Source: Centropus unirufus (lineage: Eukaryota; Chordata; Aves; Cuculiformes; Centropidae). Taken from it: DNA of 64,000 nucleotides. Below the pieces are notes generated by a model. The model did not search any database. It was not told where the DNA came from and saw only the letters and a program-made list of their open reading frames with translations. The position numbers and the translations under genes were made by a program. The DNA lies in the NCBI GenBank assembly GCA_013397695.1, contig VYZI01000124.1:821354-885353 (forward strand). Direction: 5' to 3'. Shown here piece by piece: positions 36,131 to 47,340 of this stretch (the first letter of the stretch is position 1; the number at the start of each line of letters is the position of its first letter).

Positions 36131-39100
36131 TGATACAAAATATATTTATCAAAAGCAACTACTCAGTTTTGAGGTTTCACTAATTTTTTTATGGTCAGTG
36201 ATAATATTCGCAATTTATCTGACAAAATTTCAGTACTTTGGCTACTGAGACATGAAAACTGAAATTGGAACAGATCAGACTTCATGGAACTGCTAAAACC
36301 CAGGTGCAAGATGTTTTATACATGTTTGTGCTGCATATACTGTCCAATACAGTGAGTTGCTAGATGTCTTTGGCTGCAAATGACATCATCACAGAGACTT
36401 TAGACTTTGGGATGAGGAAAAAATTTTCAAAAACAGTGCAACCTTTCTGCACATAGAAAAGATCGTCCTGTTGGGAAGCAGCAACACTTAATAAAGCAAG
36501 CTGGCTTGCAGCTCTGCTTAATACAGACCTGTAGACTCTGCATGACTGTCAAATACAGTAAAAAATGGCCTAAGTATTTGTACTTGAGGAATGAAGGCCT
36601 TTCCAGGCATCCATGTCTGATGATGAACATAGCTGCTTCTTATTTAGATCTACTGCTGTAGCTCAAGTTTTAAAAATGTCACAGATACTGTGAATGCAAC
36701 TCAATGGATCATTTTGGAAACAATTCACTCTGTTAGAATTGTTGCTTGGTTTCCTAGTATGACCTTGAAGATTAATGATACCATTCCCATTGGAAGACTT
36801 CCTTACAAAGCATAAGTGAGACAATGCACAAACTGGCTTTACCAGTCCTAATTTCCCCCTTTTCTCTTCCGTGTGGCTCCTTCTTTGCAAACACTTGAAA
36901 ATCTTTTTAAAATTTCAGTTGCATTCTATTAAATTTCCTTTTGTGGTGTAATGCCCACCTTAGCAGAGGTTTGCCACATAGAAAAATAGACTTATTCAGT
37001 AACTGATCTTCCAGGGAACGAAGAGAAAGGAAGGAAACAAGACAAAGCAGGACATGACTACTGCATGCCATAGTATTTTCTTTAGGTTTTGGCCAATATA
37101 ATTATAGTTTCTTATGGAAAGAAGCCATCTGAGAATACAATTTGCAGTGGGAGGGCAGTGTAGATTGTATTACAAAACTTTATCTGAAAGGGAGATAGTG
37201 GCTGCATTAATGTCATCCATATGCCTTGGGATCTACCTCACTGATCAAGGCCCTGATCATGTGTTTATGAAACAAGTATAGCGACACTGAGTTCTGAACA
37301 AGCAACACTACCCAGGGTGTGTTAAGTACACAAGACAGGTGCCATGAATAGCTGATGATCCGAAAGTGGAAAGAAAAAGTGTTATGGTCTTCTCCTAGAC
37401 AGCAATACAGCTGCGATGCAAAAGGCTTCCTGTCTGAAAGGTACAGCCCTTTCTTGCCGTTTTTCACACAATCTAGAGAAAATGTTGATGACTTTTTAGA
37501 TAGAATCACAAAAAACTATAAATCACTAAATAAAGTTTTGATAAGGTATCTATTTTCAACTGTGTTTTTTCCTTCATTCAGAGGAATAATATTTCATTTT
37601 CAAAATTTAACAGTCAGGTAACAAAATTTCCAGGAATTAGCTATATCCAGATAACATACTAGCACTTCTTTATCCTATCTAAATCAGAATGATGAAATCC
37701 ATCATTGTACTATTTCTATATCTGTAATGCAATTGCTTCTCCTTGTAGGAGATGAAGGATTACTAAATCAGTCCTGGATATTAAAACTCTCTCTCTGTGT
37801 TAATCACATGATAATGCAGCTTAGGAATCGAGTTTTCCTAAAGAGTTCAGTAGGGAAAAACCTGGATCATGTCTTCATCTTTACTGTCTTCTGGAAAGCA
37901 GCCAGACATACCTTCTGAGGTCACCCCCACAGCAAACTAAACTATTATATCAGGAGATTCCTTTCAGAAATGCTTTCCCTGATGAGAACTACAATGCTAA
38001 CGTAGATGCACCTGCAATGTTGTCAGCTGAAGGCACCTGATTGGAGGGAGGAGTGATACACATTAGCAAGCTTAATTTCTTGCCTAATTTTTTGCCTCAG
38101 GTGATTCTCAGGACTGAAAGTTCCTAGTTATAGCCTTCATTATTAAATATTTTTTATTTTCCATTCTTTCATTCCCCCTTCCAGATATTGCAGGGGAAAG
38201 GGAAACCAGTATATGAGTTTTCTAGGACTGGGAAAACAGTTGGGCAGATCCAAAAACCTGAAAACAGATCCTGTACCTTTGGGAGTCATGCTAGGACACT
38301 AAACCATGTAGGATTTCTCTGTATTCAATTGTAACATTTACTTTTCAATCAGAAGATATGTCAACGGCTGTGCTATAAAAAAATCAGGGTCAAGAGCAAT
38401 AGTAGTAAAAGAGAGAGTGTTCTTCAGAGAAGTTTTAAAAAGGTAAGCTATGTAACTTTCTATGAGAAGATATTAATCTGTGAGCTGCAGATTTGCCACT
38501 CATCCTCTGAGCCACCTTTTAAGCAGATAAACGTTTGATTTTGAAATATAAATTATTTTTGCAGAAAAGCACACACAATACTATAACACAAACCACATCA
38601 CCTCTTGCAGCTCTGAAAGAATTGCATTGCTCATCTCTTTTTAGCAGGTTTGTGTATAGCTCTCCCCATATAAATCAGTATTGCCTTTTAAAGGCACTTT
38701 CAGTGTGTTTCAAGTTTCCACAATATCCCTGGGTTAATCAATAGGAACTGCCAGTATGTTACCAAATCGGTAGTTACAATATAATGAATTTTGAATGAGA
38801 AATGATTTCTCTTAAGTGTTGCTGAGTGTTACATCCACACTGTGCAAGGGTGCATATAGTAAACACTTATCTCCAAGTTCTGGACCTTGACTTGTCTCCT
38901 CAGATTTACTATGTTTTGTTAATGTAAATTTATTACAACTTTATTACACATTCTGTGCAAGGAAGTCTTACATATGATAGGCTGTGATGTTACTGAGAAA
39001 ACGGCAAGAAGAAGCACTCAGAAAATAGTGAATAAGAGATATAAACTGAATTAGATATATAAACTGAATTAGATATATAAACTGATAGCATGAAATATTT

Positions 39101-41104
39101 TTTTCCCATATTTCTTTCTATCTTTATTATGGTAGATTAAGTAAATTTTACATATGACCCTGAATATCACGCTAAATATCAAAACCCCTCATTTCTGGTG
39201 AGGCATCCTCATTTTCTTGGGGAATTTCAGTGTTTCCAAAGAAAACAATATTTCACTTAGTGATAGAATAAGGCATAAAAAAACCCCATGGAATGACCTT
39301 GAACTAGGTCCTCTCTTTGGAATGAAGAGGAGACTTCTTTACAGACTGTGTCTACATTAACAAGGACAATTTCTGACTGTTGAGTACTTTATTGAACTGC
39401 ATAGTGAGTTTTGCAATTTGTTTATAGAGTTAAATTGGCAACCGAAGCTTATTCTCCAAGGTTTGAGTGGTTTTTTTACCTTTTTGGGAGCACATGGATG
39501 GAATATCATGTAGTTTACATCCATCAAACTTTCCTTTTTCTCAGGGTCTCTACATCCCAAGCAACGGTGTTCATTCAGCCAAACCTACTCTCTGTATAAC
39601 TTCCAATTTTCAAACTTATTTATACCTGGAAATAAAATACAACCATTTTTTTAGTTCTAATTCAGGCTAATGCTAGAACATAGACAGCCCTAACTCCCCA
39701 ACATAGACTTTTTGGATGCCAAATGAAATCTCTGCTCTCTATTTACAACCTTTGCAGCTATATAACTGTTCAAGAAAATAACAGAATAATATTTTTACAA
39801 CAAAAAATATATTTCTAATCATTGTAACTTGCAAAATGGTTAGACCATCTTCATTCAGTCCAAGTAAATTCAGATTTTGTCAAGAGCTCCAGGGGTAAAA
39901 GATACAACCAAGTAAACCAGAGAATGTTTACAATCACAATTATTACAAATCTTTTATTAAATGCAGTTACTGCCTTTTCCCTCCCCAGTAATGATGTTGT
40001 GCAGGTCTTTGTTTAGAGACTTAACCCTGATGGGAAACATATTCAAAGACTCAGCAGCTGAATGTTGAAGTGGTGATCATACACAGATTCTGTTCTTATT
40101 CTCCAGTGAATTTTATCATTATGATGTTGTCATGTATCGATGTTAAAGAAGTGGAAATTAGTTGCATTCAAAAACACATGAAATACTTTGATTACTTAAC
40201 ACAGCCACACCTTGAATTTTGGACTAAGACAAAAGCATCAGAGGGCTAGACATTATACAGAGGCACGCTAAAATACAATCCCCAGAATCATATATATGTG
40301 GAAAGGAAACATTCGTTCCCTGTTTATGTGTTTGGAAATTAAGATGGAGAGCTAAGAATATCTCTTTACTGCTAGTTTAATGGTGTATTTATACAACTAC
40401 TATGCCCTACATGTAGAGTTTCTTAATCTACTTGGGAAAAAAAAAACAAAACAAACAACAAAACTACTTAAGGGATGAAATGTGACATCAGTAGAGGAGA
40501 GCCTAGTTAAGCCGTGGCTATTTGATTATTAAGTAGAAATTTGATTTCATAGCTCTTCCCTAACTCTGTATCTGGTGGCAAGGACAACCTTGTCAGTGGT
40601 ATTCCTGTGCTCTGGTTGTGTCACTGAGTTGCCAGGTGAGGGATGTGATGAGCACACTGTAGCATGAGGGGAATGAATGGGAGATCAAAAAGGTTTTGCA
40701 AAGACTCGAGGTGGGGAGGGAAAAGAGGAATCTGAGTTTCACCTTCCTCAAGATCAGGGAATGTCAGAAGCTAGTTATGATAGGTGGATTTCCTCAGTTC
40801 CAGTGGATGCTGAAAGCTGACATGCTCTGGCTACCACAATATCTTTTATCCACCTGCAGATGTGGAAAACCTACAGCATTCTGGCAGAAGGAATGGAATA
40901 GAAAGCTCCATCAGGTCAGGCATCACGGAGAGTCCCACCTGTCTATGAATTGGCTCCAGTGTCACGGGAGAAGAAGCCACAAGTAGCAGTAGTCAAGGAC
41001 ACTCTTCTGTCATGGAAGGTTAAGACAGTTATCTGCCGATGAGAGCTGCTGTCCTAAAAGGCTTGCTGCTTATCTTCCATACTGCTACTTCCGCTTAGTC
41101 CATT
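36131..41104. other. Non-coding stretch, no gene recognised
   Basis: It contains the 18-bp tandem repeat at 39035-39087 and an A-rich run near 40438-40470. From about 40600 the composition becomes noticeably less AT-rich, and a 96-codon plus-strand frame (40696-40986) is present without any recognised domain. The nature of that block is unclear. Confidence 0.45.
39035..39087. repeat. 18-bp tandem repeat, ~2.9 copies
   Basis: The unit AGATATATAAACTGAATT is present from 39035 (first copy AGAGATATAAACTGAATT), at 39053-39070 and at 39071-39087 (last copy incomplete). The near-identical copies indicate recent slippage. Copy number may be polymorphic. Confidence 0.92.
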
Positions 41105-41345
41105 GAGTATAAAGTTCCAGAAAGATAAATGCAAAGCCCTGAACCTGGAACAGCGTTGCTCTTGGCATTGCTACAGACTGGATAATGACCGGGCAAGGAG
41201 GTGATCTGCAGAAAAGGACCAGGACCGTTGGTGGATCACAAGCTGAGCAAAAGCCAGCAATGCACTCTTTCTAACTGCACATAGACCTGTGTTTGCAACA
41301 TTTTAGTAAGTTGAAAGAAGCGCCTACTCCTCTCTGTTCAGCATG
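41105..41345 (+). mobile_element. Degenerate CR1 fragment (ORF2 C-terminal region)
   Basis: Around 41127-41205 the plus strand reads DKCKALNLEQR and CYRLDNDRARR, then a stop, then SAEKDQ. This matches the CR1 ORF2 segment seen at 35841-36130, in the opposite orientation. AGCCAGCAATGCACTCTT (about 41254-41271) continues the match. Beyond that similarity is weak, and the right end near 41345 is a guess. It is old and heavily mutated. It lies inside the less AT-rich block 40600-41780. Confidence 0.65.
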
Positions 41346-44300
41346 CAAGATGGCCTTCCCGAGGTACAACAGAGATATAATCAACTAAAGACAATTAAGT
41401 GGAAGATCGTTAAAATGTTTAGGAACAAAGGGTACCAGATTTTCTTTCAAGCAGAAGATGATCATACTCTAGGAAGGTTATACAGAGGAAAAGGAATCAG
41501 GAAAACTTTGCCTGCGATGTGGCAGGACTAGAGTTACATAGTGAAAGGGCAAGAGGAAATCGTCACCAGTTATGATGGTGGAAACTTACCTGTAGTTAAT
41601 CTGGTGGATATCTGCGGGCAGAGGATTTCATATGCCAAATCAGCTAAAGCCAGCTTTGGTGGGTTGTAAAACCCAGGGGTTGTCACTATCCTGTCATTGT
41701 CCCTCCGATCCTCACTGAATATTCCTCTTTAATTTGATTAGCCGTTAGTCTTGTTGAATGTAAGAATAAAAGTCTTCACAATGAAAGTGGTTAAGCACTA
41801 AGAAAGGACAGTCATGAGAAATTATGAAATCTTCCTTGGAGGTCCTAAAAGTTCGGCTAGAGGAAAACCTAAGAGAGCTGGTTCAAATTTGAAGCTATCA
41901 CTGCATTGAGCAGGAGGTCTGACTACCTGCGGTTCAAAGGCTTGTTACAAACTTTCATTTTTCTAACTCTGCAAAAAACTGGGTGTTTGTAGCAGTGTCT
42001 ATGTGCTGAAAGGGAAGTACTTAAATTATGATGTATCTTTTCAACCCTACTGAATATCTTCTAGAATGTAATAAACTGCACTTAAGTGAAAATCGGTAAT
42101 GCCTGAAGTCTTTATCACCTTACTTCAAAGTACTAGAGTCACTCTCTCAAACAACTGGACTCGTCAGTCAAACAATAATGTTTACCAGTGCATAGCACGC
42201 TGTTGAGCTCCAATGGTCTTTAAGTATCAAAAAAGCTATAAGGGATAGTATTCCTATTATTACTGAGGCACAATATTGGGAGAGAATGCATTATTGGGAG
42301 GTGAATATCAGCTTCATCTTTATCACTTTTCTAGATATAAACTGAGGCAATATATCACAACTTAAATGAATAATTTCAAAATGTAATGGCTTCTAAAATT
42401 ATTTAAAGTCAATGAGCTAATATTGGAATCAACTTGGCTCTCACATTTCAATGCAGTCTATGGTCTCCTTGCTGCACAGACAGCTGTACTTACTTTGCTT
42501 TTTTAGCCACCGGCATTACACAAAGAATGCTGAGCCAGAAGCTCCCAGCAACATACAAATACAAAGAGCAAGTACCAAAATTTTTTGTTGTTGTTTTTGA
42601 CTGCTGAACTATTGGAAATCCTAACAAAAACTGAGCACTCCTTCTTCTTTATTATTTTTTAAGGTTTTGTGGGCTTATTTTTGCTTGTTTGTATGTTTTG
42701 TGCTTTTTCAAAATTTTCAATTGCAGAAAAATAAAGACCCTTAGCTACAATTCAGCAGCATTGTACTTAACTGACATACACCACTCTGACATTTGCTGCT
42801 ACCCAGGACTAAGAAAAATGAAGCTTTCTCTTTTTCTTTTGGAGGACCTAAGTTTAGTTCATTGGGCCAAAGCAAAGGGTTGCACAATCATTTATCATTT
42901 TGTTTGGTTTGGGTTCTTTTTCTCATCAGGGGGCAAACTGAATTTTTTTTTATTCCTGACATTTTTTTCTCTGCTCCCTTGGAAACAGGTAAAAATTACT
43001 TTTCCCTCTTTCCCTCAAATCTTCTGTGGTTTTTTGTGTGTGTATGTGTGCATGTGTGTTTGGACACTCACAAATTTATGCTTAAATAGAAAATCACTAG
43101 TTTTTGTCTTAATTGCTTTTCCCCATTCCACCCCACCCACCACTTAGATGCTGTGGGTTCATTTCCTTATTTTTGTTTCTCTCCAATGTTTCTTTGGAAT
43201 TACAAAGGAATTGATGAGTTGTTTAAGTCCTACCAAGTGCTTTTGTTTTGCCTGGCTGCTTGTTGTGAAAGTGTGTTCACTAACAGAGTTTAGTAGAAAT
43301 GATAGACAACTCTGTCATCTTACTCCAAGTGATCTCCAAAAGGCTTCACTTTTTTAACCATAGGCAGCATGACTTCATTTATTACAAATTCTTCCAACTT
43401 TTTTTATTTAGGTAGTTGTCCATTGACCCCCAAAGGATTTTTAGCAGGAGTAGGCCATTAATATACAGTGATTTTCAACTTGTACAGCTTCGTAGTGGTG
43501 TTTAAGTATGCATTGCATCACGAGCCTCTCAAGGACATGTGGCAGGAACCATGAAACTTTATTCTACTTGTAATTTAATTTGCCAGATCTTTCAGTTGCT
43601 CAACTGTCCTCCAGCTTAGTTTCATTCAGACCTCGAAGATTTACTTTCATTTGGATATTTTTTATATCCTTATCTATTTTTTTTTGTTTTGTAAGAACCA
43701 GAATGTCTTGCTACACATACCTTTTTAAAGGTAACTCTTGTTTTATATATACATTCTTTATCTTAGATCTAGCCTAGTGTGAGATGTTTTTCTTTTTTCT
43801 ATATGATTCCCAAGGACCAGACAGGCATGAACTTTTTTAAGGCTTTCCTTTTTTCATACTTATATTGTTGATCTTTCATCAGGCTCCATATGAGATATAT
43901 TTCTTCTCTGGTTTTTGTACTAATATCCATCTCTGCAACTGCCTATTTCCCACCTGCAAGGCTAAGATCTTGTCAAACAAGCCAACAGGAGGCTGCAATA
44001 GCTGCAGGCACCCTCATCTCATCTCGTCCTGTTTTTCTCCATTTTTTTTGTGTGTGAATAAACACAGTTTCAATGTGAAACTAAACGCTAATTGAAAGAA
44101 CAGAGTCTCAAATAGAATTGTGTAACCTCCCCTTAGACAAGAGAAAAATATTATAAATTATTCAAGGCCAGAAAGTAAGAAATAAATTGGAATGCAAATA
44201 AATGTCAGAATTAATGACGACTCGAAATATTTACTCATCATAAACTTAAATATTTTTGGCCATCTAGGATAATATCTTTGTTCTAATTAAAATTAGCGTT

Positions 44301-46204
44301 GGTTTTGTAAAAGAATGTTCAAATAACTCTAGGAGCCACTCATTAAAATAATGTAGTTTCATTCACCATAACATGTCTTGGCTAGATGATAAAGCACAGA
44401 AAGCTGCCTTATTCCTGTTAAAACACTGCTTGCCATAAGCTGTCAATATCACTTTGATTTATAATGAGTATGGCTTATTTCAGTCTTTCATCGGGTGTCT
44501 TTTTCAATGAAACAAGATCTGATTGGAACAAACCCTGGATACGAGTTTGTATTGTAATGTCCAGGAACCTATAGATAAATTACTTGTACCTGTCAAATTT
44601 TGGGATTGTTCCCTGTGTTATACAAATAGCAATTATTCACTTCAGCCTCTGACTTTTCTCAGAGTGTTCCATGAAATAAGTGGCAGATGCTTTAATATTC
44701 CTGATAATACTACTGTTACTACTGTAAGATTAAAACACCACCAGTCAGCTAAATTGGAATATGCATGGCGATCATCAGGTTACTATGCATATTCTAAATG
44801 AGCTGAACTCCCTTCCCACTACATGCTGTGCAATGCACTAAATATATTTGTGATCTCTATAGAAAAGATGTTAATAAAGGCTATACACAGTAGCAAGAAT
44901 TGCTTAGAGGTTTTCAAGCGAAATATTTTACTGTTTATCTTATGTTTCTGAAACTGCTGATATTCCTATCAACCCTTTCCAGACTGACCTTTAAATCTAA
45001 CCCAACCAAATTCGGTGCCTTACTAAAGCTCTTTATCTTGAACAACATGCTATATAGAACAAAGAGCATGAAGAAGACATGCTTACATTACAATAGACTG
45101 GCATGCAGAGTCTGTTGAGACACCAAGTTATTGTTAAGACAGTCCAGCTCTCCTATCTGTGCTGAAAAATAAGAGGGTAAAAAGCATCGTCAGATGGTTG
45201 ATCTGCATCAGAAAATAGTATCGAGAATTCAAAGGGAAATAAACCAATGAGTTATAAATCTGTTAACAGTAATGCACATGAAGCTCCTGGGAAGAATTGT
45301 TTGTTATCATCTTTATATGCTGATGCTTACCAATTTCATATTGATGGATGAGCAATCCATCTTGAAATCTTTTGGCATTTTTAAATAACAGTAATGAAAA
45401 AAGAAAAAAACAAGGCAAAAAACACACATAAAAACCCAAACAAGCAAAACCACACAACAAAACTCAGCAACAAATAATAGAGTTTCAGTATCACCTAATT
45501 GCAAAGTCATTTTTGCCTTTTGATTTACTAGCATCCTGAAAATAAAGAAAAAACCCAAACAAAACAACTTCTATCTTATCCTATACATCTTTATGTTTTC
45601 GCTGATATATTTCTTATTACCTAAAACAAAAGATTAAGATCTAAATCACCAACACATTTGGATTTACATACTTTAATTATTTTTATTTGGATTTAGGACT
45701 TTGGGTACCTGAAGAAAGCTTATTTTGTTTATTACTTAAAAAAATATTTTCCTGAAAGTTAGGCTACTTTAAGCATGACTGTTTGATTAAATTTTGAAAA
45801 ATTATTCTTTCATCTTTCCCTTCATTTGTTTTTTGAGGAAAGTAATAGTGCAAGAAGTAGGATTTATTTTGAAGAAATTTAAGAACTGAGTTACTTAATG
45901 AGAGCAAAAATTCTATAGGGAAATAATAGGCCAAAAGAGAAAAGCCAAAAGGAAAAAATGTCTTACTGACACTATGAAATATTGGGAAAGCCACTAGAGG
46001 AAAATGCTGTCATTTTCGTATTTCAGGGCTTTCTTTTCCCATTGATGGAAATTGAATAACATCCAATTTTTTCAATATTGTAAAGTATTTCACACATCTT
46101 TGTCACTTTCAAGCGACAAGTAATTTCAAAAGTCAACATGTTTAAAGTTGATATTTGACAGAGAGGGAAGTTCTGTCAAAATTGAAGAGTGGTCCAATGA
46201 CTAC
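41346..46204. other. Non-coding stretch, no gene recognised
   Basis: It holds an AATAAA at 41765-41770 on the plus strand closing a less AT-rich block, pyrimidine-rich sequence at 42580-43150 that gives long but low-complexity frames, and a TG microsatellite at 43034-43060. A further A-rich, C-interspersed run lies at about 45395-45475. No domain-bearing frame is present. Confidence 0.5.
43034..43060. repeat. TG microsatellite, imperfect
   Basis: TG dinucleotides interrupted by TA and CA units (TGTGTGTATGTGTGCATGTGTG). It is a simple repeat. Confidence 0.85.
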
Positions 46205-46360
46205 AGTGGTATCTTGGGACTTAGAGTTCATAGTTTTGCCATAGACTGTCTGTCTGATCTTCGACAAGGCATCTGATCTCTATGCTACATTTCCTCATCT
46301 GTAAAATGGGAAAGTGTGGCATTTGCTGGTCTCAGAGGAAACTATAAGGATAAATATATC
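46205..46360 (+). mobile_element. Ancient MIR-type SINE fragment
   Basis: TTTCCTCATCTGTAAAATGG at 46290-46309 is the hallmark segment of the MIR (CORE-SINE) family. The sequence before it fits the preceding MIR part loosely, reading like the segment after the tRNA-related head with GTCTGATCTTCGACAAGGCATCTGATCTCT in pieces. The sequence after it, with AGGATAAATA near 46347-46356, fits the following part. MIR elements were active before the amniote lineages split and are rare but present in birds. The flanks are much diverged, so the ends are approximate. An exapted copy would explain why the core is so well preserved. Confidence 0.65.
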
Positions 46361-46607
46361 AATTGTCAAGAAGAAAGTTCAGGAGAAAGAAATCTCCTTT
46401 TGGCAAATAAAATTGCTGATTTGAAATGTCATTGAGTTTTAACAGCTGAAACTATTGTTCTTAGATGTTTAATGCAGTATCTTATGTGACTTTATATCAT
46501 TGGTACTCTAATAGCTACAAATAGCTATGAAAAATCTTCAGACCTTATAAAGCACTAATGTAGAATATTCCAGTTATCAAATTTCCACTACAAAATATAC
46601 TTAATCC

Positions 46608-46707
46608 ATTAGTACCCTCAAGCACTTCTCTGCAGGGCTGTTCTGAATTGCAACATACCCCAGGATTGCCCCAGTCCAGGTGTAGGACCTTGTGCTTGGC
46701 CTTGTTG
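46608..46707 (-). mobile_element. CR1 fragment, part 1 of a split copy
   Basis: Minus-strand CR1 ORF2 C-terminal region, with a small internal deletion compared with 35841-36130. It shares CTTCTCTGCAGGGCT and the CTTGGCCTTGTTG end. It breaks off exactly where part 2 (47194) resumes, with AACCTCATGAG following GGCCTTGTTG as in the uninterrupted copy near 36050-36070. Confidence 0.8.
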
Positions 46708-47186
46708 TGATACAAGAATCAATTACTACTACAAAAAGTGGAATATTTTGATTTAAGTGAAAGTACAATTAGATTTTATATAAGTAGCTGTGTTTTTTGA
46801 AAGTTAGACAGAATGTCCTTAAGAAAGCATGCTTACTTTGTCTGAGAGCAGGTTTTCTTTCAGATAGTTTTCTTTACGAGAAGGTGTCTCTTCCATAATC
46901 ACCTGTTTTCATCCAAAGGCAAGGCCAAGCAGAGCAATGAAGCCCGCTCCAAATTATCAAGAGTTTTGACAGTTGCAAAGTTTCATAACTTTAAAATGAG
47001 ACATTGGAAAGTAACAGGATATGCATATGATTTCTGAGATTGTATAAGTAACGGGATATGCATAAGATTTCATCGGACATGATTGATGGAGGTTGCTTCC
47101 ATATGTCACCCAGGCCTGAAAAAGGATGCTTGCTATCTAAAACTCCAAAACGAGTCTTAGGGTTTTATTTGCCATCATTTTCAGTA
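46708..47186. mobile_element. Unidentified 479-bp insertion splitting a CR1 copy
   Basis: The host CR1 reads CTTGTTG at 46701-46707 and resumes after CTTATTG at 47187-47193, so a 7-bp near-duplication (one mismatch) flanks the insert. The insert begins TGATACAAG and ends TTTTCAGTA. Those ends are not a clean TG...CA LTR pair. It contains an internal 37-bp-period repeat around GGATATGCATA. I do not recognise the family. A degenerate solo LTR or a non-autonomous DNA transposon are both possible. The insertion must be younger than the CR1. Confidence 0.55.
47011..47084. repeat. Two-copy 37-bp tandem repeat inside the insert
   Basis: GTAACAGGATATGCATATGA (47011-47030) recurs 37 bp later as GTAACGGGATATGCATAAGA (from 47048). 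Both are followed by TTTC. Short duplicated blocks of this kind are common in LTR U3 enhancers, which gives modest support for an LTR origin of the surrounding insert. Confidence 0.75.
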
Positions 47187-47193
47187 CTTATTG

Positions 47194-47340
47194 AACCTCA
47201 TGAGGTACATGGGGGCTCAGTTCTCCAGCCTCTCCAAGGAGGATGGTATCCTGTCCTTTAGGAGTGGCGACAGCACCACTCAGCTTGGTGTTCTCTGTAA
47301 ACTTGCTGAGGGTGCACTCCATCTGTTGTCCTAGTTCTGC
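47194..47340 (-). mobile_element. CR1 fragment, part 2 of a split copy
   Basis: It continues the CR1 copy begun at 46608 on the far side of the 479-bp insert. On the minus strand it encodes diverged ORF2 sequence with LGQQMECTLSKFTENTKLSG, which corresponds to the RT catalytic block. The FADD box is mutated to FTEN, so both catalytic aspartates are lost. The right end is near 47340, where similarity stops. Confidence 0.8.

Noticed and set aside
36120..36145. Shared TGATACAA at the right edge of the CR1 at 35841-36130 and at the start of the insert at 46708
   Set aside because: The similarity ends after about eight bases, so it does not support the same insert in both places.
41870..41900. 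GGTTCAAATTTGA resembling a tRNA B box
   Set aside because: No A box or cloverleaf can be formed upstream at the proper distance, and the motif itself is a short palindrome.
42689..43147. Plus-strand frame of 152 codons
   Set aside because: The sequence is pyrimidine-rich and includes the TG microsatellite. The product is dominated by F, L, S and C without a domain, so it is a composition effect.
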